Counted from the stretch's first letter, positions 1 through 7,332 are shown. The stretch is DNA of 7,602 bases from CAYMRB01 sp964392615 (GCA_964392615.1 CAYMRB010000473.1:1-7602); one strand, 5' to 3'. The notes: generated by a model not told the origin, from the sequence alone. Made by a program: numbers and translations.

Positions 1-1480
1 CGAGGCGGTAGAGGATCTGATTGTAGTCGTAGCGCGGCGTCTTGACCGGATTACCGCTGAACGATGTCGTGTAGGTTCCTTCGAAGTAGATCACCCGGCC
101 GCCGTCGCGATCGAACATCGGATGTTGCTTCGGGTTGTAGAAGGTGTAGTGATCGTGCGTGACGACCTTGCGCGCGTAGCCCCAGGGGCCGATCGGTCGA
201 TCGGCCTCCGCGTACCAGATCTCGCCGAGCGCGAAGACCTCGCCGGCGATCATTCCCCATCGCTTGCGGTACTCGTTGTAGTAGACGCTGCCGCGGTGGC
301 TGACGATCAGCCGATTCGTCTCGACGTCTCGGAACGCTACGCGGGTCTCGTCTTCGCGAATCTTGCCGCGGCTCACGAGCTCTGCAACGTCCCGCGGTCT
401 CAGCGGCGCGGTGGCGCGTTTCCACTTCCACTGCAGACGGCCGGCGTCGTCGCGATCGAGGTCGCCGTTCTTCGTTCGGCTACCGGCGACGAGTGGCGTG
501 AACGACTCGTAGAGATCTTGTCGCGCCAGAGCTTCGGGCGTCGCCGGCACCCGCATGGTCGGAAACGGATCGCAGTAGTAGACGTAGTCGCGGCCGCCCT
601 CGCGTCGTACGAACGTATGGGCTCCGCCCGGGAACGGCTCCTCCTCGTCGAACGCGACGACCTTGCGAAACGACTCCGCGTCGTCGTCCCACTCGATCAA
701 TCCGAGCTGCCAGACCGCGAACGCGCCGCCGGGGCCGCCGCGGATCTTCACGTAGTGGGCGAACAGCCGCTCGCGTCCTTCGTGCCGCAGGACGACGGCG
801 CCGCTGATCCAGGTCGGCCCGTCACCGGGCACCTTCGCGGTGGGGCGCGCGAAGCCGTTGCGGTCTTCGAAGTACGTGAAGTCGACGCCGCGGTCGGGAT
901 CGAGGCCGCCGCGACCGGGAAGTTCGGAGACGGCGCCCGGAGTGTGGAAGTTGCCGAGCGGATAGCGCGGGCGGTTCGTATCGCCCCAGAACCAGAGGAT
1001 CCGGCCGCGGTACACGGTATTGACGACGCTGTCCGATCCGGTGACGAGCGCGTTCAAAGTCGGCTTGCGGATCGGCACCGGCGCTCCCACCAGCAAGCTG
1101 TCGCGGTAGATGCCGCCGCCCGTCAGCCGGTACAGGCGCTGCGCGGCGTGGATCCGGCGGACCGCGATCTCGGCCGAGCCGCCGGGCGTGACGTCGAGTG
1201 CGACGCCGCGGTAGCCGAAGCCGTCGTTCGGATGCTCGTAGCCGTGGCTGCGCACGTGAAAGAACACACGCGTACCCATCTGTCCCGGCTCCGCGAACGC
1301 GACGATGCCGTTCGAGTCGGTCCACAGGCGGATGTTCCCGGTCGTCGAGAGCTCGACGAGCGGCACACCGCGCCGCGTGTCCGCATCGACGACGCGAATC
1401 GCGAACGGCCGAAGTACGACGGGAGCAGGCTCGTCCGCTGCGATGAGAGCCGGAAGCAGGATGAAGATGGCTGGCGACAC
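1..1480 (-). CDS. secreted probable beta-propeller protein of unknown function, C-terminus cut by window edge
   Basis: An open frame of 493 codons runs from a GTG at 1480 to the left edge without a stop. I read it by translating the reverse complement. A GGAG Shine-Dalgarno (minus strand, 1492-1489) sits 8 nt before the GTG and decides the start. A TTG at 1507 is in frame but lies in the U-tract of the preceding terminator. Residues 1-15 form a short hydrophobic signal peptide ending in Ala-Ala before Asp-Glu-Pro. Residues about 24-110 look like a carboxypeptidase-regulatory/Ig-like domain (IRVVDADTRRGVPLVELST). From about 145 on, repeated Trp/Tyr-rich strands such as VVNTVYRGRILWFWGDTNRP, followed by TWISGAVVLRHEG and DYVYYCDPF, suggest a five-bladed propeller like those of glycosidase-related families. 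The pattern resembles hypothetical proteins I recall from planctomycetes. The ending ...YDYNQILYRL suggests only a short stretch is missing. Enzymatic activity is unknown. Confidence 0.85.
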   Translation of the reverse strand, partial: MSPAIFILLPALIAADEPAPVVLRPFAIRVVDADTRRGVPLVELSTTGNIRLWTDSNGIVAFAEPGQMGTRVFFHVRSHGYEHPNDGFGYRGVALDVTPGGSAEIAVRRIHAAQRLYRLTGGGIYRDSLLVGAPVPIRKPTLNALVTGSDSVVNTVYRGRILWFWGDTNRPRYPLGNFHTPGAVSELPGRGGLDPDRGVDFTYFEDRNGFARPTAKVPGDGPTWISGAVVLRHEGRERLFAHYVKIRGGPGGAFAVWQLGLIEWDDDAESFRKVVAFDEEEPFPGGAHTFVRREGGRDYVYYCDPFPTMRVPATPEALARQDLYESFTPLVAGSRTKNGDLDRDDAGRLQWKWKRATAPLRPRDVAELVSRGKIREDETRVAFRDVETNRLIVSHRGSVYYNEYRKRWGMIAGEVFALGEIWYAEADRPIGPWGYARKVVTHDHYTFYNPKQHPMFDRDGGRVIYFEGTYTTSFSGNPVKTPRYDYNQILYRL

Positions 1481-1488
1481 GGGACGGT

Positions 1489-1492
1489 CTCC
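1489..1492 (-). promoter_or_regulatory. Shine-Dalgarno site of the left-edge gene
   Basis: GGAG on the minus strand lies 8 nt before the GTG at 1480. It favours this start over the in-frame TTG at 1507, which has only the terminator U-tract and stem before it. Confidence 0.6.
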
Positions 1493-1505
1493 GAGCGCGA
1501 CAGGC

Positions 1506-1549
1506 AAAAGAAAACGGGAGCGAGCCCCGCGCAGGCGCTCGCTCCCGTT
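1506..1549 (-). terminator. intrinsic terminator of the large modular gene
   Basis: On the minus strand a perfect 13-bp stem (plus-strand arms 1513-1525 and 1537-1549, arm sequence AACGGGAGCGAGC) encloses an 11-nt loop. It is followed by a U-rich tail reading TTCTTTT (1512-1506). It starts 45 bases after the TAA at 1595. No comparable U-tract lies on the other side, so it acts on minus-strand transcripts only. It leaves just 25 nt before the next start codon. Confidence 0.9.
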
Positions 1550-1594
1550 CGTCGTCAAGCGGAGCCTGACGACGCGAACCGACGATCTACGGCA

Positions 1595-4500
1595 TTACGG
1601 ACAGGCGATCGGCGTCTCGCAGCCGAGTGCCACGTCATCTTCGGCCGTGCTGGTAGCGCACTCCGGGAACGGCGCCGGAATGGCCGGGCCGCCCAGGAAG
1701 TTGAAGTTCAGCGTGTAGATCGCATCGCCGACCTGGCCGATGACGTTGCCGTCCGCGTTGGAGTCGCAAGCCGCCATGCAAACCGGCACCGGGCCGCCGG
1801 TGAAGTTGAAGTTGAGCACGAACACAGCGTCGCCGACCTGACCGATGACGTTGCCGTCGCCGTTGCAGTCGCCGCGGACGAACGGACCGACGCCGCCCTC
1901 CTCGCAATCGTCGCCGAGGCAAACCTCGATCGAGCGGGTCGCGTCGTCCGCGACATCCGGACAGTCGGTGACGTCGTCGACCGACACCGTCACCGTGGCG
2001 ACACCCGCGCGGAGGCTCAAGGTCGCCGTGCCGGTGTCCTGGGGACCGATCCGGACGACGTTGCCGGCTTCGTCCTCGACCTCGAAGGTGTAGGAGATCG
2101 AATCGCCGGAATCATCCGTCGCCGTGGCCTCGACCTCGACCGAGTAGACGCCGAAGAAGTTCGGCCCGTCGATGCTGATGACCTCGAGGGTGTCAGCATG
2201 AGTGTCGCCCTCGTCCGGGCACTCGAGCGGCTCGCCGGTGACGAGGCGCGCATCGGCGAACGTGCCGTGGTCGCAGCCGTCGCCGCCGTTGGAGCCGGTC
2301 GCGAGCGTCAGGTACGTAGCCGCTAGCGGAATCCGGATCGTCAGCGCTTCGCCGGAGTTCTGGGTCGCGTTGTACATCTCCGACGAGATGACGCCGTCGT
2401 CATTGCTGAGGATCGCGTAGAGATTGACGTCGCCGCCACACGTGTCCATGCCCCAGACCGTGCTGAACGCAGCCGCCGCTTCGGGACCGTGCTCCTCGCG
2501 AACGACCTCGAGGTCGAACGTCACGCCACCCGCCGCGTGGAGGCCGATGCCGGTCTCGTACTGGACGTTGCCGACCAGGACCTCCGGTCCGGCCTCGCCG
2601 CCGTTGGCGTTGCGCATGATATGGTTCCAGACCGAGCCGAACCCGTCCTGGCTCGGGAACTCGAACACGACGCCGCTCTGCGTGATCACTTGCTCGATGG
2701 GGGGGCCGCCGACGGGAACGTTCGCCGGCGCGCCGACGTCGCGCTCGCCGATGATGAAGACCGAGTCGACGAAGTCGGTGTCGAGGACCGGCGAGGGATC
2801 CTCCCCGTCGCCCTCGAAGTCCGCCTCGTAGAGGTGCCCGCCGAACGAGACGAGCGCGAACTGACCGTTGCGCGGGTCGAGCCCGAGGTTCTCGAGCGGC
2901 GCAGTACCCGTTCCGTCACCACCGGAGATCATGTCGGCCAGATCGAGCGTCAGGCCGACGGTTACCGCCACCTCGGCGGTCAGCTCGCCGACTGTGACGC
3001 GGATGATCGTTTCGCCGCTCGCCTCGCCGGTGACGAGGCCGGTGTCGTCGACCTCCGCGACCCCATCGTCGTCGGACGCGAACTCGATGTCAGCGGGATC
3101 GACCTCCGTCGGCACGCCGGCGAGATCGCCGCCGAGCAGACCCTCGACGGTGAGCTGCGTCTGCTGGTCGATGTTGAGCACCAGCGTCGAGGGGGAGACG
3201 CTGATCTCGGCGATCTCGGTATCGACGGGGTCTCGCGTGATCCGCGCCAGGCCGAAGCCGCCGTGGTCGCTGCCGTTGCCGTTGCCCGCGGAGCCGGTGG
3301 CGAGCGTCAGGTAGATCGCGTCCTCCGGGATCTCCATCTGCAAGAACCGGCCGCTATCGGCGGCGCCGAGGACCGACACGCTGTCGATGATCTCGGCGTC
3401 GTCGCTGAGGATCATGTACACGTTGACGAGGCCGTTGACCTGGCCGGAGCACTCGCCCGCGACCGCGGACACGTACTGCACCGCCTCATCGCCGTGCTCG
3501 CCGCGCAGATTCTCGAGATCGAACGTGATGCCCTGCGATCCATGCACTCCGACGCCTTCGGTGAAGGTGACCGGACCGAACTGCAGGTTGTCGGGGCCGC
3601 CCGGCTCGCGGCCGTTGAGGATCAGCTCCCAGCCGACGGTCGTGTCGCCGGTGGCGAAATCGAACGGCACGTTGGCCGAGTTGATCGGCATCTCGAAGTC
3701 CTGGGTCAGGATGAACACCGAGTCGACGAACTCCGAGTCGAGCGCGCCGTCGATGCCGTCCGCCGGACGCGGATTGAATCCGTCCGTCTCGTTGATGTTC
3801 CCGATGCCGCGCGCGACGCCGAGAGCCGCGGTGTCGGCATTGATGCCGATGAACGTCGGGTCGGCCGTGCCGAGACCGTTGCCGCCGACAACCATGTCGC
3901 CGAGGTCGAGGTAGCCGAGGTCCTCCACGGTGATCGTGGCCGTCCCATCAAAACCCGCCGAGGTCGCCGTGACGGTCGCCTCGCCGATGCCGACGCCGGT
4001 CACGAGGCCGTCCTCGCTGACCGTGACGACGCCGTCCGGATCGACCGAGTAGGTCGTGCCGTCGACAGCGGCCGTCACGTCGGTCGGGAGGCCGAGATCG
4101 TCCATCGCCAGGACGGTCAACTGCTGCAGACCGCCCGGGGCGATGGTCGCGACGTCCGGGTCGACCGTCACGCCGACGATCTCCGGCTCCGCGCACGCTC
4201 CTGGCGTGATCTGAGCGACGCCGAAGTTGCCGTGGTCGCAGCCGTCGGCACCGTTCGAGCCGGTGGCGATGGTCAGGTAGAGCGCATCGGCCGGAATGTC
4301 GACCTGCAGCAGCGCGCCTTCGTTGACGAGCGCGGGCTGGGTGTACACGTCGAGGATCTCGACGTCGTCGCTGAGGATCGCGTAGAGCACGACGTCGACG
4401 GTACCGCAGCCGTCCGTGCCCCAGAACGTGTTGAAACAGCCGACTGCGTCGGCGCCGTGAGTGGCGCGGAGCGCCTCGAGGTCGATCGTGACGCCCATCG

Positions 4501-4984
4501 ACGAGTGGATGCCGACGCCGTGCGGAACCGGCTGGCCGCCGACCATCATCGGCGGAGCGCCGCCGCCGGCGTTCACGTTCTTCAGGATGAAGTTCCAGCC
4601 CGTGCCGATACCGTCCGCGTTCGGGAACTCGTACTCGGCGCCGTCCTGGTTGATCGGCATCACGAACGTATCCGGCGCCTCGCCGGGAGGGTAGTCCGCG
4701 AACGGGCCGATGTAGAAGACGCTGTCGACGTACTCGGACGCGCCCGGTGATGGGTTGACGCCGTCGCCTTCCGGATCCGTCTCCTGGTTCGTCCCAACGG
4801 CGTGCGCGGTGATGAACTGACCGTTGCGTTGGTCGATTCCGACGTTTGCTGCGGGGGCGTTCCCCGAGCCGTCGCCACCGGCGATGATGTCCTGAATCAG
4901 GATCTGGCCGCTCGCAGGACTGAGCGTGAACAGAAGAGTCGCGACCAGACCGAGCCAGCCGGCAGAGCGATACCGCAGATGCAT
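1595..4984 (-). CDS. large secreted modular protein: three NPCBM-like modules, two BIG2 domains, dockerin-like C-terminus
   Basis: This 1129-residue protein starts at the ATG at 4984, 7 nt after AAGGAG (4997-4992). A GTG at 5020 extends the frame by 12 residues but would put the signal peptide late. Residues 1-27 are a signal peptide (Arg-rich start, GWLGLVATLLFTLSPASGQ). Three modules at about 29-263, 359-584 and 679-916 each contain a GVG(I/V)H or GIGLH motif, a (T/I)(I/F)DLE strand and a final YLT(I/L)ATGS...DHG stretch, as in NPCBM carbohydrate-binding modules. BIG2-type Ig domains (VTVDPDVATIAPG...DGLVTGVGIGEATVTA) lie at about 267-354 and 590-677. A further Ig/PKD-like domain lies at about 926-1023. 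Two dockerin-like repeats at about 1034-1100 end the domain set, before a Cys-containing tail. No catalytic domain is seen, so the inferred role is extracellular binding or scaffolding. Long open frames on the opposite strand are compositional shadows. Confidence 0.95.
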   Translation of the reverse strand: MHLRYRSAGWLGLVATLLFTLSPASGQILIQDIIAGGDGSGNAPAANVGIDQRNGQFITAHAVGTNQETDPEGDGVNPSPGASEYVDSVFYIGPFADYPPGEAPDTFVMPINQDGAEYEFPNADGIGTGWNFILKNVNAGGGAPPMMVGGQPVPHGVGIHSSMGVTIDLEALRATHGADAVGCFNTFWGTDGCGTVDVVLYAILSDDVEILDVYTQPALVNEGALLQVDIPADALYLTIATGSNGADGCDHGNFGVAQITPGACAEPEIVGVTVDPDVATIAPGGLQQLTVLAMDDLGLPTDVTAAVDGTTYSVDPDGVVTVSEDGLVTGVGIGEATVTATSAGFDGTATITVEDLGYLDLGDMVVGGNGLGTADPTFIGINADTAALGVARGIGNINETDGFNPRPADGIDGALDSEFVDSVFILTQDFEMPINSANVPFDFATGDTTVGWELILNGREPGGPDNLQFGPVTFTEGVGVHGSQGITFDLENLRGEHGDEAVQYVSAVAGECSGQVNGLVNVYMILSDDAEIIDSVSVLGAADSGRFLQMEIPEDAIYLTLATGSAGNGNGSDHGGFGLARITRDPVDTEIAEISVSPSTLVLNIDQQTQLTVEGLLGGDLAGVPTEVDPADIEFASDDDGVAEVDDTGLVTGEASGETIIRVTVGELTAEVAVTVGLTLDLADMISGGDGTGTAPLENLGLDPRNGQFALVSFGGHLYEADFEGDGEDPSPVLDTDFVDSVFIIGERDVGAPANVPVGGPPIEQVITQSGVVFEFPSQDGFGSVWNHIMRNANGGEAGPEVLVGNVQYETGIGLHAAGGVTFDLEVVREEHGPEAAAAFSTVWGMDTCGGDVNLYAILSNDDGVISSEMYNATQNSGEALTIRIPLAATYLTLATGSNGGDGCDHGTFADARLVTGEPLECPDEGDTHADTLEVISIDGPNFFGVYSVEVEATATDDSGDSISYTFEVEDEAGNVVRIGPQDTGTATLSLRAGVATVTVSVDDVTDCPDVADDATRSIEVCLGDDCEEGGVGPFVRGDCNGDGNVIGQVGDAVFVLNFNFTGGPVPVCMAACDSNADGNVIGQVGDAIYTLNFNFLGGPAIPAPFPECATSTAEDDVALGCETPIACP
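1685..1876 (-). repeat. two near-identical dockerin-like EF-hand repeats within the large gene
   Basis: The repeats are encoded at 1876-1790 and 1768-1685. Both contain DGNVIGQVGDA followed by a hydrophobic helix and LNFNF.GGP. DNA similarity is visible at an offset of 105 bases: for example 1725-1753 and 1830-1858 differ at one position. Dockerin type I repeats bind calcium and dock to cohesins. Here Asp1, Asn3 and Asp5 of the loop are present in the first repeat, and Asp1, Asn3, Asp5 (DSNAD) in the second. The acidic residue normally at position 12 is displaced to 14. Confidence 0.8.
2237..4900 (-). repeat. three homologous NPCBM-like modules encoded in tandem, separated by BIG2 linkers
   Basis: Copies are encoded at about 4900-4196, 3910-3233 and 2950-2237. 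Each begins with a GG(D/N)G.G..(P/D) motif (IIAGGDGSGNAPAANVGID, MVVGGNGLGTADPTFIGIN, MISGGDGTGTAPLENLGLD), continues with FVDSVF or YVDSVF, and ends with YLT.ATGS...DHG.F. The order is module, BIG2, module, BIG2, module, which suggests duplication of a module-plus-BIG2 unit. Modules 1 and 3 share more features, including Cys residues, than either shares with module 2. Confidence 0.85.
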
Positions 4985-4991
4985 GTGCCTA

Positions 4992-4997
4992 CTCCTT
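4992..4997 (-). promoter_or_regulatory. Shine-Dalgarno site of the large modular gene
   Basis: AAGGAG on the minus strand ends 7 nt before the ATG at 4984. It is a near-ideal ribosome binding site and rules against the upstream in-frame GTG at 5020. Confidence 0.85.
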
Positions 4998-5097
4998 GCG
5001 TTCAGGAAGCGTCCGGACACGTCGGAGTGCCCGGCGTTTTTTCCTTACCCTAATCTCGAGACCCGGATCGGAAAACCCGGACCGACCCGATGCGCCT

Positions 5098-5127
5098 ATC
5101 ATATCGCGGCATTCGAGCCGCCCGCAA
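5098..5127 (-). promoter_or_regulatory. possible sigma-70-like promoter for the large modular gene
   Basis: On the minus strand TATGAT (5103-5098) is one mismatch from the -10 consensus. It lies 18 nt after TTGCGG (5127-5122), a weak -35 match. Transcription would start near 5091 and give a leader of about 107 nt. It is the best match I saw in the gap between the two large genes, but promoter rules for this lineage are uncertain. Confidence 0.35.
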
Positions 5128-5150
5128 GGGAGACTCCGGGGAGTCTTTGC
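5124..5150 (-). other. inverted repeat in the gap, overlapping the possible -35 element
   Basis: An inverted repeat (AGACTC, loop CCCG, GAGTCT; 5131-5146) is flanked by GCAA and TTGC that can extend the stem across a 3-nt bulge. It lies about 40 bases after the stop of the upstream gene. With no U-tract on the minus strand it is a weak terminator candidate. An operator or an RNA-stabilising hairpin is also possible. Confidence 0.3.
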
Positions 5151-5186
5151 TCCGGATCGCGGGCGCGCCGTGCTGGCCCGAACCGA

Positions 5187-7163
5187 CTACGGCGCGCGCG
5201 TCGTGATCCGTTCCTGTTCGCCGGTTGTCGCAGGCTGCCCCGGCGTCCAGACCTCGCCCGCGACGCCGTGTCCGAGAAGAGACGGCGGAGCGTCGATCTC
5301 GACCGGCCCGTCGCACGGAAGATAGCGGCGCTTGCGGCGATCGTAGGCCCAACTCGCGCCGTCGGCCGCGACGAGGACGAAACGCCGCTCGGCGTCGTTG
5401 CCGACCGCCACGACACCGTCGGGCAGCTGGCGCGGTCCGGGAGCGCGGGCGAGGCGCGCTTCCGCCGTGAGGTAGAGCAGATCGCCGTCGCGCGTGATGA
5501 GCCACACCCGCTCGCGCCCGCTCTTCCAGCGTGCGCGTCCGATGAAGACGAAGCGCTTCTCCGACTGCGCCGAGAACGGGCTCTCGATGACGCGGCCTCC
5601 CGTTCCCTTGGCGAAGACGAGCACGCGGCCGTCGCGGCGCAGAGCCCACGCGCCGCGCTGGAACGGCACGACCTGGACGATTTCCTGTGGGTCGTCCTGG
5701 GGGAAGTTCTCCGTGCTGACGTAGGTTCGCCCATCGCTGCCGGAGCCGATCGTCCACGGCCAATCGCCGATATCGACTTCCTTCGTGCGGACGATCTCGA
5801 CCCCGTGCGGCACGATGAACGAGAAGCGGGGCTGCAGCACGCCGCGAAGCACGACCGGCGGCGTCTTCGAGTAGGGGCGGATCCAGTCGAGTCGCGCAGC
5901 GATCTTCCGCGCGCCGGCGCCTTCGAAGAGTAGGCCAAGGAGCATGCGGACGCGCGGCACGAAATCGCCGAAGTAGCCCTTGCGCGCGACGCCGAGGAAG
6001 CCGACGCTCGCCGCTCGCCCGCGCAGGGCCTCCTCCCAGTGCTCGCGCATCGGCTGGCAGTACTTCTGATAGCTGTAGCAGCTCTGGAGCGCGACGATCT
6101 GATACGTCTTCGCGCCGAGACCGTGGCACTTCTCGTGTAGGTCCCGCTGGTCGGCGAAGCCGACGCGAAAACGCGATCCGGGCGCGTAGGTTTCGGAGAG
6201 CCAGTACGTTCCCGAGCCACGGTTCGAGTGTCCGTGGTAGATCACGACGTCCGCGTGGGCGAGCCCTTCGACGAACGCGGCGACCGAACGCCGAATGCGG
6301 TGCGGGTGCACGCTGCCGCCGGCCGCCAGAGCGCGGACGCGGATCGGCTCTCCCAGGAGGCGAATCGTGCCCGTGCTGAGCGGCAAGTCTTCGGAGCGGC
6401 GCAACGACTCCCGCCGCAGGCCGCGCGTGTCCAGCTCGTCGCGCACGCCCTCGATCGTCTGCCATGAATGGAGCGTGCCGCGTTCCGGATCGCCGAGGTT
6501 GCCGCCGATGATCGCGATGTCGAGATAGCCGTCAGCGACGAGGGCGCGATAGTACGCGTCGCGGCCCTCGAGCTCGGCCCGGGCGAGGGACGGCACCGCC
6601 GTTCCGGGGTGCTCGACGCGAGCCAGCGCGTCGCGGCAGAACCGCAGGCGCTCGCGAATAGCTTCGCGGCTCGTCGGGTCGATCAGCCGTTCGATCCGAG
6701 ACCCGTACGGACGCAGGTAGCACGGCGGAAACTCGCCGTCACCGGACGCCGCGTCGGCGTGGAGCTCGACGAACACGGAGAGCAGGCGAGCGGCCTCGAC
6801 GCGAGCGTCGCGTGGCGTCTTTCGATCGAGCAGTTCCTCGAGCACCTCGACCGCGGCGAAGCGATCGGTGAACTCGCCCGTCGTCCGATCGAAGCGCGAT
6901 CCGAGCGAGCCGCGCCATTCCGCCTCGCCGTCATCCCGGAAGATCTCGGGAACGCCGTCGAGGGTCGGATAGAGCCAGAGCCGCTCGTCGCTCTCGGCGC
7001 CGAGATACTGGAACCACGAACCGGCCACGTGGTACGTCTGGCCGCCGCGGTACGTCGGTACGTCCGCGTTGGCGGGCTCCGGGATCGCGGCGACGAGAGG
7101 CGCGATGAGCCAGAGCGCCCGGAGCGTGAGGACGGGGGCGAGGCGATGGGGTCGATGGATCAT
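5187..7163 (-). CDS. secreted caspase/gingipain-like (clan CD) candidate peptidase with C-terminal propeller-like region
   Basis: The frame ends with TAG at 5189-5187. I place the start at the ATG at 7163 (658 residues) because it gives a compact signal peptide: MIHRPHR, then a hydrophobic stretch, then ANA before DVP. An ATG at 7208 adds 15 residues, and neither has a clear Shine-Dalgarno. After a region of unknown type (about 35-205), an alpha/beta part begins with YLDIAIIGG (about 213-221). It carries ADVVIYHGHSNRGSGTYW (His310, His312) and, 50 residues on, YQIVALQSCYSY (Cys362). A hydrophobic strand ending in His-Gly, followed by a strand ending in a small residue and Cys, is the catalytic arrangement of clan CD peptidases. 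Which His would be catalytic is unclear. Three propeller-like repeats follow at about 504-517, 552-565 and 594-607 (GAWALRRDGRVLVF, RVWLITRDGDLLYL, RFVLVAADGASWAY). The frame is a solid gene; the peptidase call is inference from motifs. Confidence 0.9.
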   Translation of the reverse strand: MIHRPHRLAPVLTLRALWLIAPLVAAIPEPANADVPTYRGGQTYHVAGSWFQYLGAESDERLWLYPTLDGVPEIFRDDGEAEWRGSLGSRFDRTTGEFTDRFAAVEVLEELLDRKTPRDARVEAARLLSVFVELHADAASGDGEFPPCYLRPYGSRIERLIDPTSREAIRERLRFCRDALARVEHPGTAVPSLARAELEGRDAYYRALVADGYLDIAIIGGNLGDPERGTLHSWQTIEGVRDELDTRGLRRESLRRSEDLPLSTGTIRLLGEPIRVRALAAGGSVHPHRIRRSVAAFVEGLAHADVVIYHGHSNRGSGTYWLSETYAPGSRFRVGFADQRDLHEKCHGLGAKTYQIVALQSCYSYQKYCQPMREHWEEALRGRAASVGFLGVARKGYFGDFVPRVRMLLGLLFEGAGARKIAARLDWIRPYSKTPPVVLRGVLQPRFSFIVPHGVEIVRTKEVDIGDWPWTIGSGSDGRTYVSTENFPQDDPQEIVQVVPFQRGAWALRRDGRVLVFAKGTGGRVIESPFSAQSEKRFVFIGRARWKSGRERVWLITRDGDLLYLTAEARLARAPGPRQLPDGVVAVGNDAERRFVLVAADGASWAYDRRKRRYLPCDGPVEIDAPPSLLGHGVAGEVWTPGQPATTGEQERITTRAP

Positions 7164-7273
7164 GGCGCGAGCCCGGAAGCGCGTGCCTCTTCTCTCTTCG
7201 CAGGCCATGGTAGCCGATCGCGCCGTCGCGGGCTACGGGCTCACGGACCGGCTTTCGCGTTCGAGGTCAGGAC

Positions 7274-7332
7274 AAAAAAGAACCCCGAGGCGCGGTCCGC
7301 TCGTTTGGGCTGAGCGGCTTGGCTTGGGTTCT
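7274..7332 (-). terminator. second terminator-like structure, minus strand
   Basis: On the minus strand AGAACCC (7332-7326) can pair with GGGTTCT (7285-7279), directly followed by a run of T (7278-7274). Inside lies a perfect 6-bp hairpin, CCGCTC/GAGCGG (7317-7312 with 7302-7297), with a 9-nt loop. The stem has a large interior loop, so it is a weaker terminator than the other two. It lies 65 bases before the earlier possible start of the peptidase candidate. It implies a transcript that begins after the tRNA terminator or reads through it. Confidence 0.45.

Noticed and set aside
122..2326. Plus-strand open frame of 734 codons
   Set aside because: It lies antisense to two better-supported minus-strand genes and crosses their terminator. 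The protein is rich in Arg, Ala, Asp and Val with no domain or signal, as expected of a shadow in GC-rich DNA.
2489..4750. Plus-strand open frame of 753 codons
   Set aside because: It lies fully antisense to the large modular gene. Its low-complexity Asp/Arg/Val/Ala protein mirrors the Gly/Asp/Val-rich codons of the true gene and has no recognisable domain.
4985..5020. GTG at 5020 as start of the large gene
   Set aside because: The ATG at 4984 has an AAGGAG site 7 nt upstream and gives a normal signal peptide; the GTG has no such site.
4926..5933. Plus-strand open frame of 335 codons
   Set aside because: It runs across the intergenic gap and antisense to the candidate peptidase, with no ribosome site or domain.
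5050..6465. Minus-strand open frame of 471 codons in another phase of the candidate peptidase
   Set aside because: It overlaps a frame with a signal peptide and coherent motifs. Its own product is Arg/Ala-rich without structure.
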